DNA from: DASQHW01 sp038209365
Lineage (GTDB): Bacteria; Actinomycetota; Acidimicrobiia; IMCC26256; PALSA-610
Assembly: GCA_038209365.1 (NCBI GenBank)
Contig: JBBQXS010000003.1
Location: 98,201 to 162,200, forward strand
Direction: 5' to 3'
Length of the DNA: 64,000 bases
The position numbers were made by a program, and so were the translations under genes. Numbering within the stretch: position 1 is the first letter of the stretch; each line of letters opens with the position of its first letter. Below, in pieces: positions 55,322 to 63,913 of this stretch. A model generated the notes under the pieces. That model had not been told where the DNA came from. It did not search any database and saw only the letters and a list, made by a program, of their open reading frames with translations.

Positions 55322-55759
55322 ATGGTCGTTCGAGACCCTAAGGTCCGCATAGATGTTCTTCGAGGTTCAGGACGACAGGCAGAACTTGTGAGCCGGCACG
55401 GTCGGCCCACAGAACACGCGGTGCGGGCGCGGGCGACGCTCTACTCAGAGCAGTTCGGCCGCAAGCGAGTCGTCATCGAAGTCGATGCCTCGGGCGTGCG
55501 GTTCAGCGCTCCGCGTTTGCATCGACAGCGGAAGTACGAAGTGATCCCGTGGGCATCGGTACGATTATGGCGGACAAGTGCACTAGTGCAACTCGATCAA
55601 CGCCTCCGCTGGGTTCGCAAGGCGCAGATCGAGATCGGCTACTCCTCCGCACAATGCAATACACAGCTTTCGATCGTGACGTCCGCGAAGGTAACTGCCG
55701 CCGCCACGACGCTCGCGAAGGCATTTCTCGATCACAACCGAATCTCGAACAACTTGTAG
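55322..55759 (+). CDS. hypothetical protein, possibly PH-like fold
   Basis: The 145-residue frame has protein-like strands and a terminal helix: FGRKRVVIEVDASGVRFSAPRLHRQRKYEVIPWASVRLWR followed by TSAKVTAAATTLAKAFLDHNRI. The strand-rich core with an I-P-W-x-x-V turn recalls bacterial PH-like domains. The start ATG 55322 lacks a clear ribosome site and the N-terminal part is Arg-rich, so a later start is possible. It diverges from the methyltransferase gene. Confidence 0.5.
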   Translation: MVVRDPKVRIDVLRGSGRQAELVSRHGRPTEHAVRARATLYSEQFGRKRVVIEVDASGVRFSAPRLHRQRKYEVIPWASVRLWRTSALVQLDQRLRWVRKAQIEIGYSSAQCNTQLSIVTSAKVTAAATTLAKAFLDHNRISNNL

Positions 55760-55912
55760 TAGTCATTGCCCATCACTGAAGGCGACCTGCGCTGAAACAG
55801 CCTGCTCGCTCGATCTTCTGACTTGTGTACGCGAGCGGCCGCACCCCCCGAAGGCGAGGGCCGTCCCATGCGTCCGCCAGATCGTACGAAGGCAAGCCTC
55901 GAATCCGCAGGG

Positions 55913-58567
55913 TTACTTCGCGGATGCCCAGGTCTGGCCGAAGCCGATGTCGACGACGAGCGGGACGCGGAGCTCGGTGACATGCTCCATGACGTCGCGC
56001 ACGACCGCCTCGATCCGCTCGCGCTCGTCGAGCGGGACCTCGAGCACCAGCTCGTCGTGGACCGTCAGGATCATGCGGCTGCGGAACTCGCCGGCGGCGA
56101 GGGCGCGATCGAGATCGACCATCGCGAGCTTGAAGATGTCGGCCGCACTTCCCTGCACGGGCGCGTTCTGTGCCATGCGCTCGCCCATCTGGCGGATCCG
56201 GAAATTGTCGGACGACAGCTCCGGGAGCTGCCGCCGCCGGCCGAACAGCGTCGTGGTGTAGCCGGTCGCCCGCGCCTCGCGCACCGTCTCGCGCATGTAC
56301 GCGGCGATGTTGGGGAAGGCGACGAAGTAGGCATCGAGGATCTCACGTGCCTGCTCGGTAGCGATGTCGAGCCGCTGCGCGAGCCCGTAGGCCTCCATCC
56401 CGTACGCGAGCCCGTAGTTGACGACCTTCGCGAACCGGCGTTGGAAGTCGTCCACCTTCGTCTCGTCGGCGACGCCGAAGACACGCGCCGCCGTCGTCGT
56501 GTGGATGTCGGCGCCCCGCTCGAACGCCTCGATGAGTCCCGGGTCCTCGGCGAGGTGCGCCATGACACGCAGCTCGATCTGCGAGTAGTCGGCGGTGAGA
56601 AGTCCGCAGCCGTCGTCCGCGATGAATGCCCGACGGAGCTCGCGCCCGGTCGAGGTGCGGACCGGCACGTTCTGGAGGTTGGGCGCCTCCGACGAGATCC
56701 GCCCCGTCGTGGTCGCAACCTGATTGAACGTCGCGTGGATGCGCCCGTCGGCGCGCACGAGCGGCGGGAGCGCGTCGGCGTACGTGCCGCGGAGCTTCTC
56801 GACCTCGCGGTAGCGGAGCAACGCCTCGATGATCGGGTGCTCGTCGGCCATCTTCTGCAACGAGTCGGCGTCGGTCGAAGCGCCGGTCTTGGTCTTCTTC
56901 ACCGGCGTGAGGCCCAGCTTGTCGAAGAGGACCAGGCGCAGCTGCGGCGTGGAGTTCACGTTGAACGTCTCGCCCGCGAGCGCGTGGATCTCGCCCTCGA
57001 GCCGGCGGCACTCGTCGCCGAGCTCCTTGCCGAGCTCCTCGAGGAAGCCCACGTCGATGCGCACGCCCGCTTCCTCCATCCGGGCGAGCACGGGGATGAG
57101 AGGTCGCTCGATGCGTTCGTAGAGATCGACGAGGCCGCGCGCCGCAAGTGCTCCCGCCAGCGTGTCGGCCAGCCGGGTCAGGACCGCGACCCGGCGCCCC
57201 GTCTCGTGTGCGTCCCCTTCGCCGTCGAAGTCGAGCGTTCCTTCCTTCTGGTCGGGGGACGTGAGCTCGAGTGAGAGATAGCGCAGCGCAAGATCCTCGA
57301 GCTGGTACTTCCCTTCGGCGGGATCGAGGAGGTACGCCATCACCGCGGTGTCGAGGTCGAGCGAGTGCAGCTCTTGGCGCAACCCGTGTGACAGCTCTTT
57401 GGCGCGGTGCACCACGAGCGGAGGACTCTCGGCGCCGGTCAGCGCGGTGAGCGCGTCATGCACGATCGGGTCGGCAAGGAGGTCACCACCGATGTAGACC
57501 GCGTCCTCGCCTGTCGAGACGGCGAGGCCGCGCACCGTCCGCCCTTCCCAACGCGGTTCGATCGCGACCCGCTCACCGTTGCCGGCGGCGCGCAACGCCT
57601 CTGCCGCGGCCTTCGCGTCGCGGGCGATCGTGACCTCGACCTCGAGGATCTCGGCTTCGGGTGCCTCCGCCGCCGCGTCACCAACCGCGTCCAGCATCCG
57701 GGGCAGCAAGGTGCGGAACTCGAGCTGATTGAACAACACCCGCATGCGCTCGCGGTCGAACGCGCCCTGCCGTAGATCCGTGGGCACGATGCCGTCGAGA
57801 TCGACGTCGCACGTGAGGCGCGACATCTCCCTGTTCTTGAACACACGGTCCTTCGCGTCGGCGAGGTTCGTGCGCTGTTTCGGTGGCAACTCGTCGAGGT
57901 GGTCGAAGATGCCTTCGAGATTCCGGTACGTCGTGATGAGCTTGGCGGCGGTCTTCTCGCCGATCCCGGGAACGCCCGGCAGGTTGTCGCTCGTGTCGCC
58001 GCGCAATGACGCGTAGTCGAGATATTGCGCGGGAGTGACGCCGAGGCAGCGCTCGGCGATACCCGCTTCGTCGTAGAGCGCGTACTCCGAGACGCCCCGC
58101 TTGTTGTACAGCACCCTGACGTGGGGATCGCGCACGAGCTGATACGAGTCGCGGTCACCCGTCACGATCACGACGTCGATGCCTTCTTCGGCGGCCTGCG
58201 TGGTGAGGGTCGCGATCACGTCGTCGGCCTCGACGCCGGCGATCTCCAGCTGGGTGATCTCGAGCGCTTCGAGCACCTCGTGGATCAGCGGCAGCTGGCT
58301 GCGGAACAGGTCCGGAGTCTCCTTGCGGTTCGCCTTGTACTCCGGGTCGAGGTCGTAGCGATATGTGCTGCCGCCGGGTGCGTCGAACGCGACCGCGATG
58401 TAGTCCGGTTGCTCGTCGGCGAGCACCTTGGTCAGCATCGACGTGAAGCCGTACACGGCATTCGTCACGGTGCCGTTCTTGGTGGCGAGGTCGGTGGGCA
58501 GCGCGAAGAACGCCCGGTATGCGAGCGAGTGGCCATCGAGGAGGAGGAGCTTCGGCATCGGTTCCAT
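55913..58567 (-). CDS. polA: DNA polymerase I
   Basis: The 884-residue enzyme has a 5'-3' exonuclease domain with intact acidic motifs (LLLLDGHSLAYRAFFA, VAFDAPGGSTYR, GVEADDVIATLT, VTGDRDSYQL, DYASLRGDTSDNLPGVPGIGEKTA), a middle domain whose 3'-5' exonuclease acids are mostly lost, as in mycobacteria, and a polymerase domain with DYSQIELRVMAHL, RRFAKVVNYGLAYGM and VHDELVLE. It fills repair gaps left by UvrABC. Starts at 58567 or 58558 are both possible. Confidence 0.96.
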   Translation of the reverse strand: MEPMPKLLLLDGHSLAYRAFFALPTDLATKNGTVTNAVYGFTSMLTKVLADEQPDYIAVAFDAPGGSTYRYDLDPEYKANRKETPDLFRSQLPLIHEVLEALEITQLEIAGVEADDVIATLTTQAAEEGIDVVIVTGDRDSYQLVRDPHVRVLYNKRGVSEYALYDEAGIAERCLGVTPAQYLDYASLRGDTSDNLPGVPGIGEKTAAKLITTYRNLEGIFDHLDELPPKQRTNLADAKDRVFKNREMSRLTCDVDLDGIVPTDLRQGAFDRERMRVLFNQLEFRTLLPRMLDAVGDAAAEAPEAEILEVEVTIARDAKAAAEALRAAGNGERVAIEPRWEGRTVRGLAVSTGEDAVYIGGDLLADPIVHDALTALTGAESPPLVVHRAKELSHGLRQELHSLDLDTAVMAYLLDPAEGKYQLEDLALRYLSLELTSPDQKEGTLDFDGEGDAHETGRRVAVLTRLADTLAGALAARGLVDLYERIERPLIPVLARMEEAGVRIDVGFLEELGKELGDECRRLEGEIHALAGETFNVNSTPQLRLVLFDKLGLTPVKKTKTGASTDADSLQKMADEHPIIEALLRYREVEKLRGTYADALPPLVRADGRIHATFNQVATTTGRISSEAPNLQNVPVRTSTGRELRRAFIADDGCGLLTADYSQIELRVMAHLAEDPGLIEAFERGADIHTTTAARVFGVADETKVDDFQRRFAKVVNYGLAYGMEAYGLAQRLDIATEQAREILDAYFVAFPNIAAYMRETVREARATGYTTTLFGRRRQLPELSSDNFRIRQMGERMAQNAPVQGSAADIFKLAMVDLDRALAAGEFRSRMILTVHDELVLEVPLDERERIEAVVRDVMEHVTELRVPLVVDIGFGQTWASAK

Positions 58568-58621
58568 GGTATGACGAGCCCGCGACATTCACCGGTGCCG
58601 TCGGGGGTGCGAGATGCTGCA

Positions 58622-59458
58622 ATGGAAGTCGGAAACGTCACGATCACGAGCGTGGCCGAGCTGGACGACGGGGCCGTGCCGGGACCGATATTGATCCCGG
58701 AAGCGACCGCCGACGCGGTGCTCGCCATCGGGTGGCTACGGCCGCATTTCGTCGACGACGCCGGCAACCTGTTGTTGCGGATCCAGGCGCTGGTCGTCGA
58801 GTCACAAGGCCGGCACATCGTCGTCGACACCTGCCTCGGCAACAACAAGCCGCGGGTCAACGAGTTCTTCAACCTCATGGAGACGCCGTTCCTAACCGAC
58901 ATGACGGCCGCCGGCTTCCCCCCGGAGCAGATCGACGCGGTGATCTGCACGCACCTGCACGTCGACCACGTGGGGTGGAACACCGTGCTCGTCGACGGCC
59001 AATGGGTACCCACGTTCCCGAACGCGCGGTATTTCCTGTCTCGCGCCGACGTCGAGTACTGGTCGACAACGCCGAACGAGGCCGGCGACGTCTTCGGCGA
59101 CTCGGTGCGCCCGGTGATCGACGCCGGCCTGGCCGACCTCGTGGATGCTCCGTACGCCGTCACCGACGAGGTTTCGCTCGAGTCCACGCCGGGGCACTCT
59201 CCGGGGCACGTGAGCGTGCGGATCCGGTCCGGCGGCGAAGAGGCAGTGATCACCGGCGACCTCATACACCATCCGTCGCAGTGTGCGCGGCCGTCCTGGG
59301 GATCGGCGTTCGACGAGGACAGCGCCCTCGCAGAGAAGACCCGCCGCGCGTTCCTCGACGCACACGCGGGTCGAGACGTCCTCGTGATCGGCACCCACTT
59401 CGCCAAGCCCGGCGCGGGTCACGTGGTCCGCGACGGGGACGCGTACCGCTTCGCGTGA
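58622..59458 (+). CDS. MBL-fold metallo-hydrolase
   Basis: The 278-residue hydrolase has the metal motif H-x-H-x-D-H (CTHLHVDHVGWN), an Asp ligand strand later in ITGDLIHHPSQC, SPGHSPGHVSVRI and the final His in VIGTHFAKPG. It resembles the lactonase/methyl-parathion-hydrolase type of metallo-beta-lactamase fold. Substrate unknown. It diverges from polA over about 54 bp; ATG 58571 is an alternative start. Confidence 0.87.
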   Translation: MEVGNVTITSVAELDDGAVPGPILIPEATADAVLAIGWLRPHFVDDAGNLLLRIQALVVESQGRHIVVDTCLGNNKPRVNEFFNLMETPFLTDMTAAGFPPEQIDAVICTHLHVDHVGWNTVLVDGQWVPTFPNARYFLSRADVEYWSTTPNEAGDVFGDSVRPVIDAGLADLVDAPYAVTDEVSLESTPGHSPGHVSVRIRSGGEEAVITGDLIHHPSQCARPSWGSAFDEDSALAEKTRRAFLDAHAGRDVLVIGTHFAKPGAGHVVRDGDAYRFA

Positions 59459-59482
59459 TTCTTGGTCGCACTCCGCGAGGTT

Positions 59483-60064
59483 CTACGGCTTCAGCGTGCC
59501 GGTGATGACGTCCTTGGCGACGTCGTGGATCTTTCGACGGGTGTCCATCGCAGTCTTCTGAAGGAACCGCCACGAGCCGGCTTCGGTCATCCCGTGCTCG
59601 TCCATCAGGCGGCCCTTCGCGCGATCGATCGTCTTGCGCGCCTCGAGCCGCTCGGCGAGGTCGGCGTTCTCGTTCTCGAGCGCGACGATCTGTTCGAAGC
59701 GCCCGAGCGCCATCTCGATCGCCGGTAAGAGGTCGCTCTTCTGGAACGGCTTCACGAGGTACGCGAGCGCGCCCGCGTCACGTGCCTGCTCGACGAGGTC
59801 ATGCTGCGAGAACGCGGTGAGGATGAGCACCGCCGCGAGACGTTCGCCCGCGATGGTGCGCGCCGCCGTCAGACCGTCCATGCCGGGCATCTTGATGTCG
59901 AGGATCGCCAGGTCGGGGTTCAGCTCGCGAACGAGTTCGATCGCCTGGTCACCGCGGCCGGTCTCACCGACGACGTCGTAGCCCTCTTCCTCGAGGATCT
60001 CCTTGAGATCGAGTCGGATGATCGCCTCGTCCTCTGCGATCACGACGCGCACGGGTTTCGTCAC
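59483..60064 (-). CDS. pdtaR: PdtaR-like response regulator with ANTAR RNA-binding domain
   Basis: The 193-residue regulator has a receiver domain (VVIAEDEAIIRLDL, phospho-acceptor D56 in LAILDIKMPGMDG, LVKPFQ) and a C-terminal ANTAR domain (~127-185, LEARKTIDRAKGRLMDEHGMTEAGSWRFLQKTAMDTRRKIHDVAKDVI). ANTAR proteins bind paired RNA hairpins to block terminators. The mycobacterial relative works with kinase PdtaS; no kinase is beside it here. Its position near polA is the same as in mycobacteria. Start GTG 60064. Confidence 0.92.
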   Translation of the reverse strand: MTKPVRVVIAEDEAIIRLDLKEILEEEGYDVVGETGRGDQAIELVRELNPDLAILDIKMPGMDGLTAARTIAGERLAAVLILTAFSQHDLVEQARDAGALAYLVKPFQKSDLLPAIEMALGRFEQIVALENENADLAERLEARKTIDRAKGRLMDEHGMTEAGSWRFLQKTAMDTRRKIHDVAKDVITGTLKP

Positions 60065-60089
60065 CGGTTCCGAACCTTCTCTCGGGCCG

Positions 60090-60401
60090 TCACGAGTGCA
60101 TACGAGGGGTCGGGAGCTCGCTGGCCATGCGGTCCAGCAACGCGTCCTGTTCGCGTTCGAGATCGACGATCGACCGGCGCAGCGCGTCGCGCTGCGCCGA
60201 TTGGGCGACGGCATGACGGCGCACCTCATGCGCCTCTGCCTCGGCGAGCGGCGTCTCCGACACGAGCGACCGCAAGCGCGCGTCCTCCGCCTCGTCCGTG
60301 AGGAACGCGCACTGTTCCTCGGCGACCGCGAATTCGGCGCGCAGGCGCTTCAGTCGATCGCTCACGTCGATGAGGCGGCGCTCGAGCAAGGACTTGGCCA
60401 T
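60090..60401 (-). CDS. coiled-coil protein of unknown function
   Basis: The 103-residue protein is almost entirely heptad-like helix (LLERRLIDVSDRLKRLRAEFAVAEEQCAFLTDEAEDARLRSLV... LRRSIVDLEREQDALLDRMA). It starts two bases after the stop of a duplicated mini-ORF (59-bp tandem repeat) and precedes the ANTAR regulator by 25 bp, so the two are likely one operon. No family function is known. Confidence 0.72.
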   Translation of the reverse strand: MAKSLLERRLIDVSDRLKRLRAEFAVAEEQCAFLTDEAEDARLRSLVSETPLAEAEAHEVRRHAVAQSAQRDALRRSIVDLEREQDALLDRMASELPTPRMHS

Positions 60402-60402
60402 A

Positions 60403-60520
60403 TCTATCGGGTCGACTCCACGCTCCGCTCCCCTCCGGTCGCTGCGCTGTCGTCTTGCATGTCTATTGGGTCGACTCCACGCTCCGCTCCCCTCCGGTCG
60501 CTGCGCTGTCGTCTTGCATG
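60403..60520. repeat. 59-bp tandem duplication upstream of the coiled-coil gene
   Basis: Units 60403-60461 and 60462-60520 differ at one base only. On the minus strand each unit carries an ATG-to-TAG ORF of 18 residues, MQDDSAATGGERSVEST then Q or R; the second ends two bases before the coiled-coil gene ATG. The unit is rich in GCTCCGCTCC/GGTCGCTGCGCTG, like dispersed intergenic repeats. Confidence 0.85.
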
Positions 60521-60572
60521 GGAGGTGGAAGTCTACGGCGTCGCGGCCGGTATGGCACCGTTATGAACGGTG

Positions 60573-61736
60573 ATGCGACATCCCATCTTCACGGCCGAGC
60601 ACGACGAGCTGCGCGCCACCGTCCGCCGCTTCGTCGACACGGAGGTGCGGCCCCACGTCGAGGCGTGGGAGCGAGCGGGCTCGTTTCCCGACACGCTGTT
60701 CCGGCGATGCGGCGAGCTTGGATTCCTCGGGCTCCACTACCCGACGCGTTGGGGCGGAAGCGGTGGCGATCTCGCGGCCGGCATCGTGTTCATCGAGGAG
60801 CTGGCGCGCTGTGGCGCGGGAGCAATCCCGATGGCGATCGGCGTGCAGGCCGACATGGCCACTCCTGCCCTCGCCGAGTTCGGTACCGACGATCAGCGCG
60901 AGCACTGGCTCCGCCCGGCGATCGACGGAACGAAGATCGGAGCGATCGCGATTACCGAGCCCGACGCCGGTTCAGACGTCGCGGCGATTCGCACACGTGC
61001 GGTACGCGACGGGGAGGTATGGCGCGTCAACGGCGTCAAGATGTTCATCACCAACGGCACGCGCGCGCATTTCCTGACGCTCGTCGCCAAGACCGACGTC
61101 GACGCGGGCCATCACGGTGTGTCGCTGTTCGTCGTCGATACGTCTCTTCCCGGCGTGCGGGTCTCGCGCCGGTTCGAGAAGCTCGGCATGCACTCGTCGG
61201 ATACTGCCGAGATCGCGCTCGACGACGTGCCGGTGCCCGCCGGCGCACTGATCGGCTTGGAACCGGGACGCGGGTTCCCGCAGCTGATGTGGCAGCTCCA
61301 GTACGAACGGCTGTCGGGTGCGGCCGCATCGATCGGTCACGCGGCCCAGACGTTGGACGACACGATCGTGTACGCGAGCGAACGCCACACGTTCGGCCGG
61401 CCCATCGCGCAGCATCAGGTGATCGCACACAAGCTTGCGGATGCCGCCACCGAGCTCGCGGCAGCACGCGCGCTGTTGTACGACACGGCATGGAACGTCA
61501 TGGCCGGCCGCTATCCCGTCGTCGAGATCTCCATGTGCAAGAAGTACTGCGCACAAGTGCAGAACCGCGTCGTCGACACCTGCGTGCAGATATGGGGCGG
61601 TGCCGGCTACCTCGAAGAGACGGGTATCCCCCGGGCGTTCCGCGACGCGCGCTTGCAACGAATCGGCGGCGGCACCGACGAGATCATGAACGAGGTTATC
61701 GCCAAGCGGATGGGGCTCTACGGGCGTATTTCCTAG
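60573..61736 (+). CDS. acyl-CoA dehydrogenase
   Basis: The 387-residue flavoenzyme introduces a double bond into acyl-CoA. It has the N-terminal helical domain (RHPIFTAEHDELRATVRRFVDTEVRP), the FAD/acyl loop AITEPDAGSDVAAIRTRA, VNGVKMFITNG, and the C-terminal RHTFGRPIAQHQVIAHKLAD, with QIWGGAGYLEETGIPRAFRDARLQRIGGGTDEIMNEVIAKRMGL supplying FAD contact and the G-T-x-E/D region. Substrate chain length is not readable. GTG 60570 is an equal start candidate. Confidence 0.93.
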   Translation: MRHPIFTAEHDELRATVRRFVDTEVRPHVEAWERAGSFPDTLFRRCGELGFLGLHYPTRWGGSGGDLAAGIVFIEELARCGAGAIPMAIGVQADMATPALAEFGTDDQREHWLRPAIDGTKIGAIAITEPDAGSDVAAIRTRAVRDGEVWRVNGVKMFITNGTRAHFLTLVAKTDVDAGHHGVSLFVVDTSLPGVRVSRRFEKLGMHSSDTAEIALDDVPVPAGALIGLEPGRGFPQLMWQLQYERLSGAAASIGHAAQTLDDTIVYASERHTFGRPIAQHQVIAHKLADAATELAAARALLYDTAWNVMAGRYPVVEISMCKKYCAQVQNRVVDTCVQIWGGAGYLEETGIPRAFRDARLQRIGGGTDEIMNEVIAKRMGLYGRIS

Positions 61737-61799
61737 GAAACACCGGGTCTCGGGGCGTCATGCTACATGAACAACGCTCGTAGGCAATAACATGGCTGG

Positions 61800-62702
61800 G
61801 TGCGGGATTTCGAGCCGATCGTCACCGAGTACACCTACGACCTGCGGGCCGGCAACCGGGCGGCCGGCACGATCCGCAACTACCTGTCAACGTTACGCGT
61901 GTGGTGCGACTGGCTCGACGGCCAGAAGGACGCACCTGCCACCGTCGCCGATGTCCGCAAGGAGCACATCGCTCGCTGGGTCGCTGAACGCGCCGAGACC
62001 GAAGCACCGGAGACGGTCCTCACCCGCCATCGTCACCTGCGCGCGTTCTTCAAGTGGGCCGAACGCGAGGAGATCATCGACAAGAACCCGATGGCGACCC
62101 TGCGCGAGCCGAACACTCCCCTACAGCCGCCCCCGGTGCTCACCGACGAACAGCTACGCGCCATCTTCTCGACCACGCGCGCGGACAAGACGTTCGCCGG
62201 CATCCGCGACTATGCGATCCTCGCCGTACTCGCCGATACGGGCATGCGCGTCGGCGAGCTCGTCGGCATGACGGTCGACGACATCGAGTTCGACGAGGGC
62301 ACCGTCGAAGTGACCGGCAAAGGCCGTCGCCGTCGTCGCGTCGCGTTCGGCCCGAAGGCGGGCAAGGCACTGCTCGCGTATCTGCGCGCTCGAGCCCGCC
62401 AGAACGGCGCCGAGGGCACTGACCGCGTATGGACGGGCGTGCGTGGCCCGCTGCGCGAGGCGGCCGTGTGGGGCATCGTGAAGGGCCGAGGCGAGGACGC
62501 AGGGGTCGACGGTGTGTTCCCGCACCTGTTCCGGCACACGATGGCGCACCGGTTCCGCGTCAAGGGCGGCCAGGAGGGCGACCTCGCCTCGCTCGGCGGC
62601 TGGCGCTCCCCCGCAATGCTCGCAAGGTACGGCGCAAGCGCCGCTGCCTCGCGCGCGCTAGATGCGCACCGCCGCGTTGACCATCTCGGAGACGTCCTGT
62701 GA
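61800..62702 (+). CDS. tyrosine recombinase/integrase
   Basis: The 300-residue recombinase has a SAM-like core-binding domain (~1-100) and a catalytic domain with R150 (ADTGMRVGELVGM), a Lys-rich beta turn (VTGKGRRRRRVAFG), H242-LF-R245, W268 (LGGWRSPAMLARYG; W is accepted in place of the second His) and nucleophile Y277. It starts at GTG 61800 with weak ribosome-site support. It differs from the satellite integrase and opens a stretch of small unknown genes, suggesting another mobile segment to the right. Confidence 0.88.
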   Translation: MRDFEPIVTEYTYDLRAGNRAAGTIRNYLSTLRVWCDWLDGQKDAPATVADVRKEHIARWVAERAETEAPETVLTRHRHLRAFFKWAEREEIIDKNPMATLREPNTPLQPPPVLTDEQLRAIFSTTRADKTFAGIRDYAILAVLADTGMRVGELVGMTVDDIEFDEGTVEVTGKGRRRRRVAFGPKAGKALLAYLRARARQNGAEGTDRVWTGVRGPLREAAVWGIVKGRGEDAGVDGVFPHLFRHTMAHRFRVKGGQEGDLASLGGWRSPAMLARYGASAAASRALDAHRRVDHLGDVL

Positions 62703-62739
62703 AAGACCTCGATGCTCCTTGCCCCAGGGGCGGGGTTCT

Positions 62740-63204
62740 ATGACGGAGCGAGATGCCCAAGATGAAGACGCACCGTGGCGCGGCCAAGCGCGTTTCCGCG
62801 TGACATTCCGGGAGCACCGGCTATTTCTCGCGGCAGCACCTGCGGCGATCGTCCATTGCGACATGTGTGGGAACCGCGAAATCGGCGGGGCACGGCACGT
62901 TGCGCATGACGGCCAGTGGCGCCTCCTCTACGCCACGGCGAGCAGTGATGACGCCACACGTCAAGCGTCGCGCCGGGCCAGAGGTTACGAGCCCTCGGAC
63001 GTCTCAGTCCTTAGCGAGGTTGGTCGCGATTCCATCCTGTACGCCCGGTGTGGCAACACGTCGTTGCGAGGGGTCGGCGGGCACGGCACGTTCATGTTCC
63101 CTGCGAGCCTGCTCTTGGATGCGATCGAGTCGGCGCGGTTATCTCCGCCCGCGCACATTCGAGTCGGGCTGGAGCATCACGCGCGAGTACAGCGCTTGGA
63201 GTAA
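62740..63204 (+). CDS. hypothetical protein next to the recombinase
   Basis: The 154-residue product has a CDMC motif (IVHCDMCGNREIGG) and a further Cys (YARCGN), so it may bind a metal. The rest is strand-rich with LLYATASSDD and FMFPASLLLDAIESARL. Start ATG 62740 is preceded by GGGGCGGGG, not a good ribosome site. No family recognised. Confidence 0.55.
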   Translation: MTERDAQDEDAPWRGQARFRVTFREHRLFLAAAPAAIVHCDMCGNREIGGARHVAHDGQWRLLYATASSDDATRQASRRARGYEPSDVSVLSEVGRDSILYARCGNTSLRGVGGHGTFMFPASLLLDAIESARLSPPAHIRVGLEHHARVQRLE

Positions 63205-63326
63205 CATCAGTCTCGACTAATCGAAGCCAGCACCTGCACTGTCTGGGGGCGCTCAGCGCCCGAACCGACGCAGGCTGCACGACGAGGAGATCGGCGCCCC
63301 CGTCACGGACCCCCCGGAGGGCAACC

Positions 63327-63581
63327 GTGTCGGATGGCACCACTCAATCGTCTCGCTCGCTGAAAGCGAGGGCCGCGGTCCACGCCAGTTGGGCGAACAC
63401 CGAAGACCCATCCGCGCGAACTGCGCCGGCTCGAGCCGCGTTCAACGACCGGTTCGAACAGCAGTTCGCGCACCTTCCCGAGCCTGAGCGCAAGCGCCGT
63501 GCCGCGCACGCGCGGCAGGCGTACATGCTGGGTCTCGCCGCGAAGTCAGCCGAGGCCCGGCGGAAGCGACGCGCCTCGTAA
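63327..63581 (+). CDS. small basic protein typical of actinobacterial mobile regions
   Basis: The 84-residue product from GTG 63327 contains ARAAVHASWANTEDPSARTAPARAAFNDRFEQQFAHLPEPERKRRAAHARQAYML and ends RRKRRAS. Similar short proteins with a HASWANT-x-D and (T)AP-A-R core are common and uncharacterised in actinobacteria. GGAGG six bases upstream supports the start. The basic helical end could bind DNA. Confidence 0.65.
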   Translation: MSDGTTQSSRSLKARAAVHASWANTEDPSARTAPARAAFNDRFEQQFAHLPEPERKRRAAHARQAYMLGLAAKSAEARRKRRAS

Positions 63582-63588
63582 CGCGAAA

Positions 63589-63608
63589 ACTCCCGCCGAA
63601 GCGGGAGT
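63589..63608 (+). terminator. stem-loop after the 84-residue gene
   Basis: ACTCCCGC (63589-63596) pairs with GCGGGAGT (63601-63608) around a CGAA tetraloop, eight bases after the stop. No T-run follows, so it may be an attenuator before the next gene or an RNA-stabilising end. Confidence 0.55.
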
Positions 63609-63669
63609 CCCCGAAAGCCCAGCCGTCACCCACGGCAACAACCCAACAAACCTTATGGAAGAGGTTCGA

Positions 63670-63912
63670 ATGAGTTACCAGCACAGTAACAAATCCCAGC
63701 GACAGCGCAAGATCCGACTCGATGAGGACGCCGACCGGCTCGTCGTCGAAGCGTTTCGGTTTTTCGAGGCCGGGGAGCAGGAATTAGTCCACGCGCTGAT
63801 GACCGGCACGCCCGACGAATTGGTGCGTGCGGCCGAGCATTGCCTCGTGTGTAACGGCCGCGCCCGCAGGTTCATCTCGATCGCGTTGCACTTCGACGCA
63901 GAGGCAGCCTGA
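63670..63912 (+). CDS. 80-residue protein of unknown function
   Basis: The product (MSYQHSNKSQRQRKIRLDEDADRLVVEAFRFFEAGEQELVHAL...) is mainly helix, with one CLVC motif. AGAGG lies six bases before ATG 63670; ATG 63655 in the same frame is an alternative start. The gene lies between two other small unknown genes in the putative mobile segment. Confidence 0.6.
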   Translation: MSYQHSNKSQRQRKIRLDEDADRLVVEAFRFFEAGEQELVHALMTGTPDELVRAAEHCLVCNGRARRFISIALHFDAEAA

Positions 63913-63913
63913 C

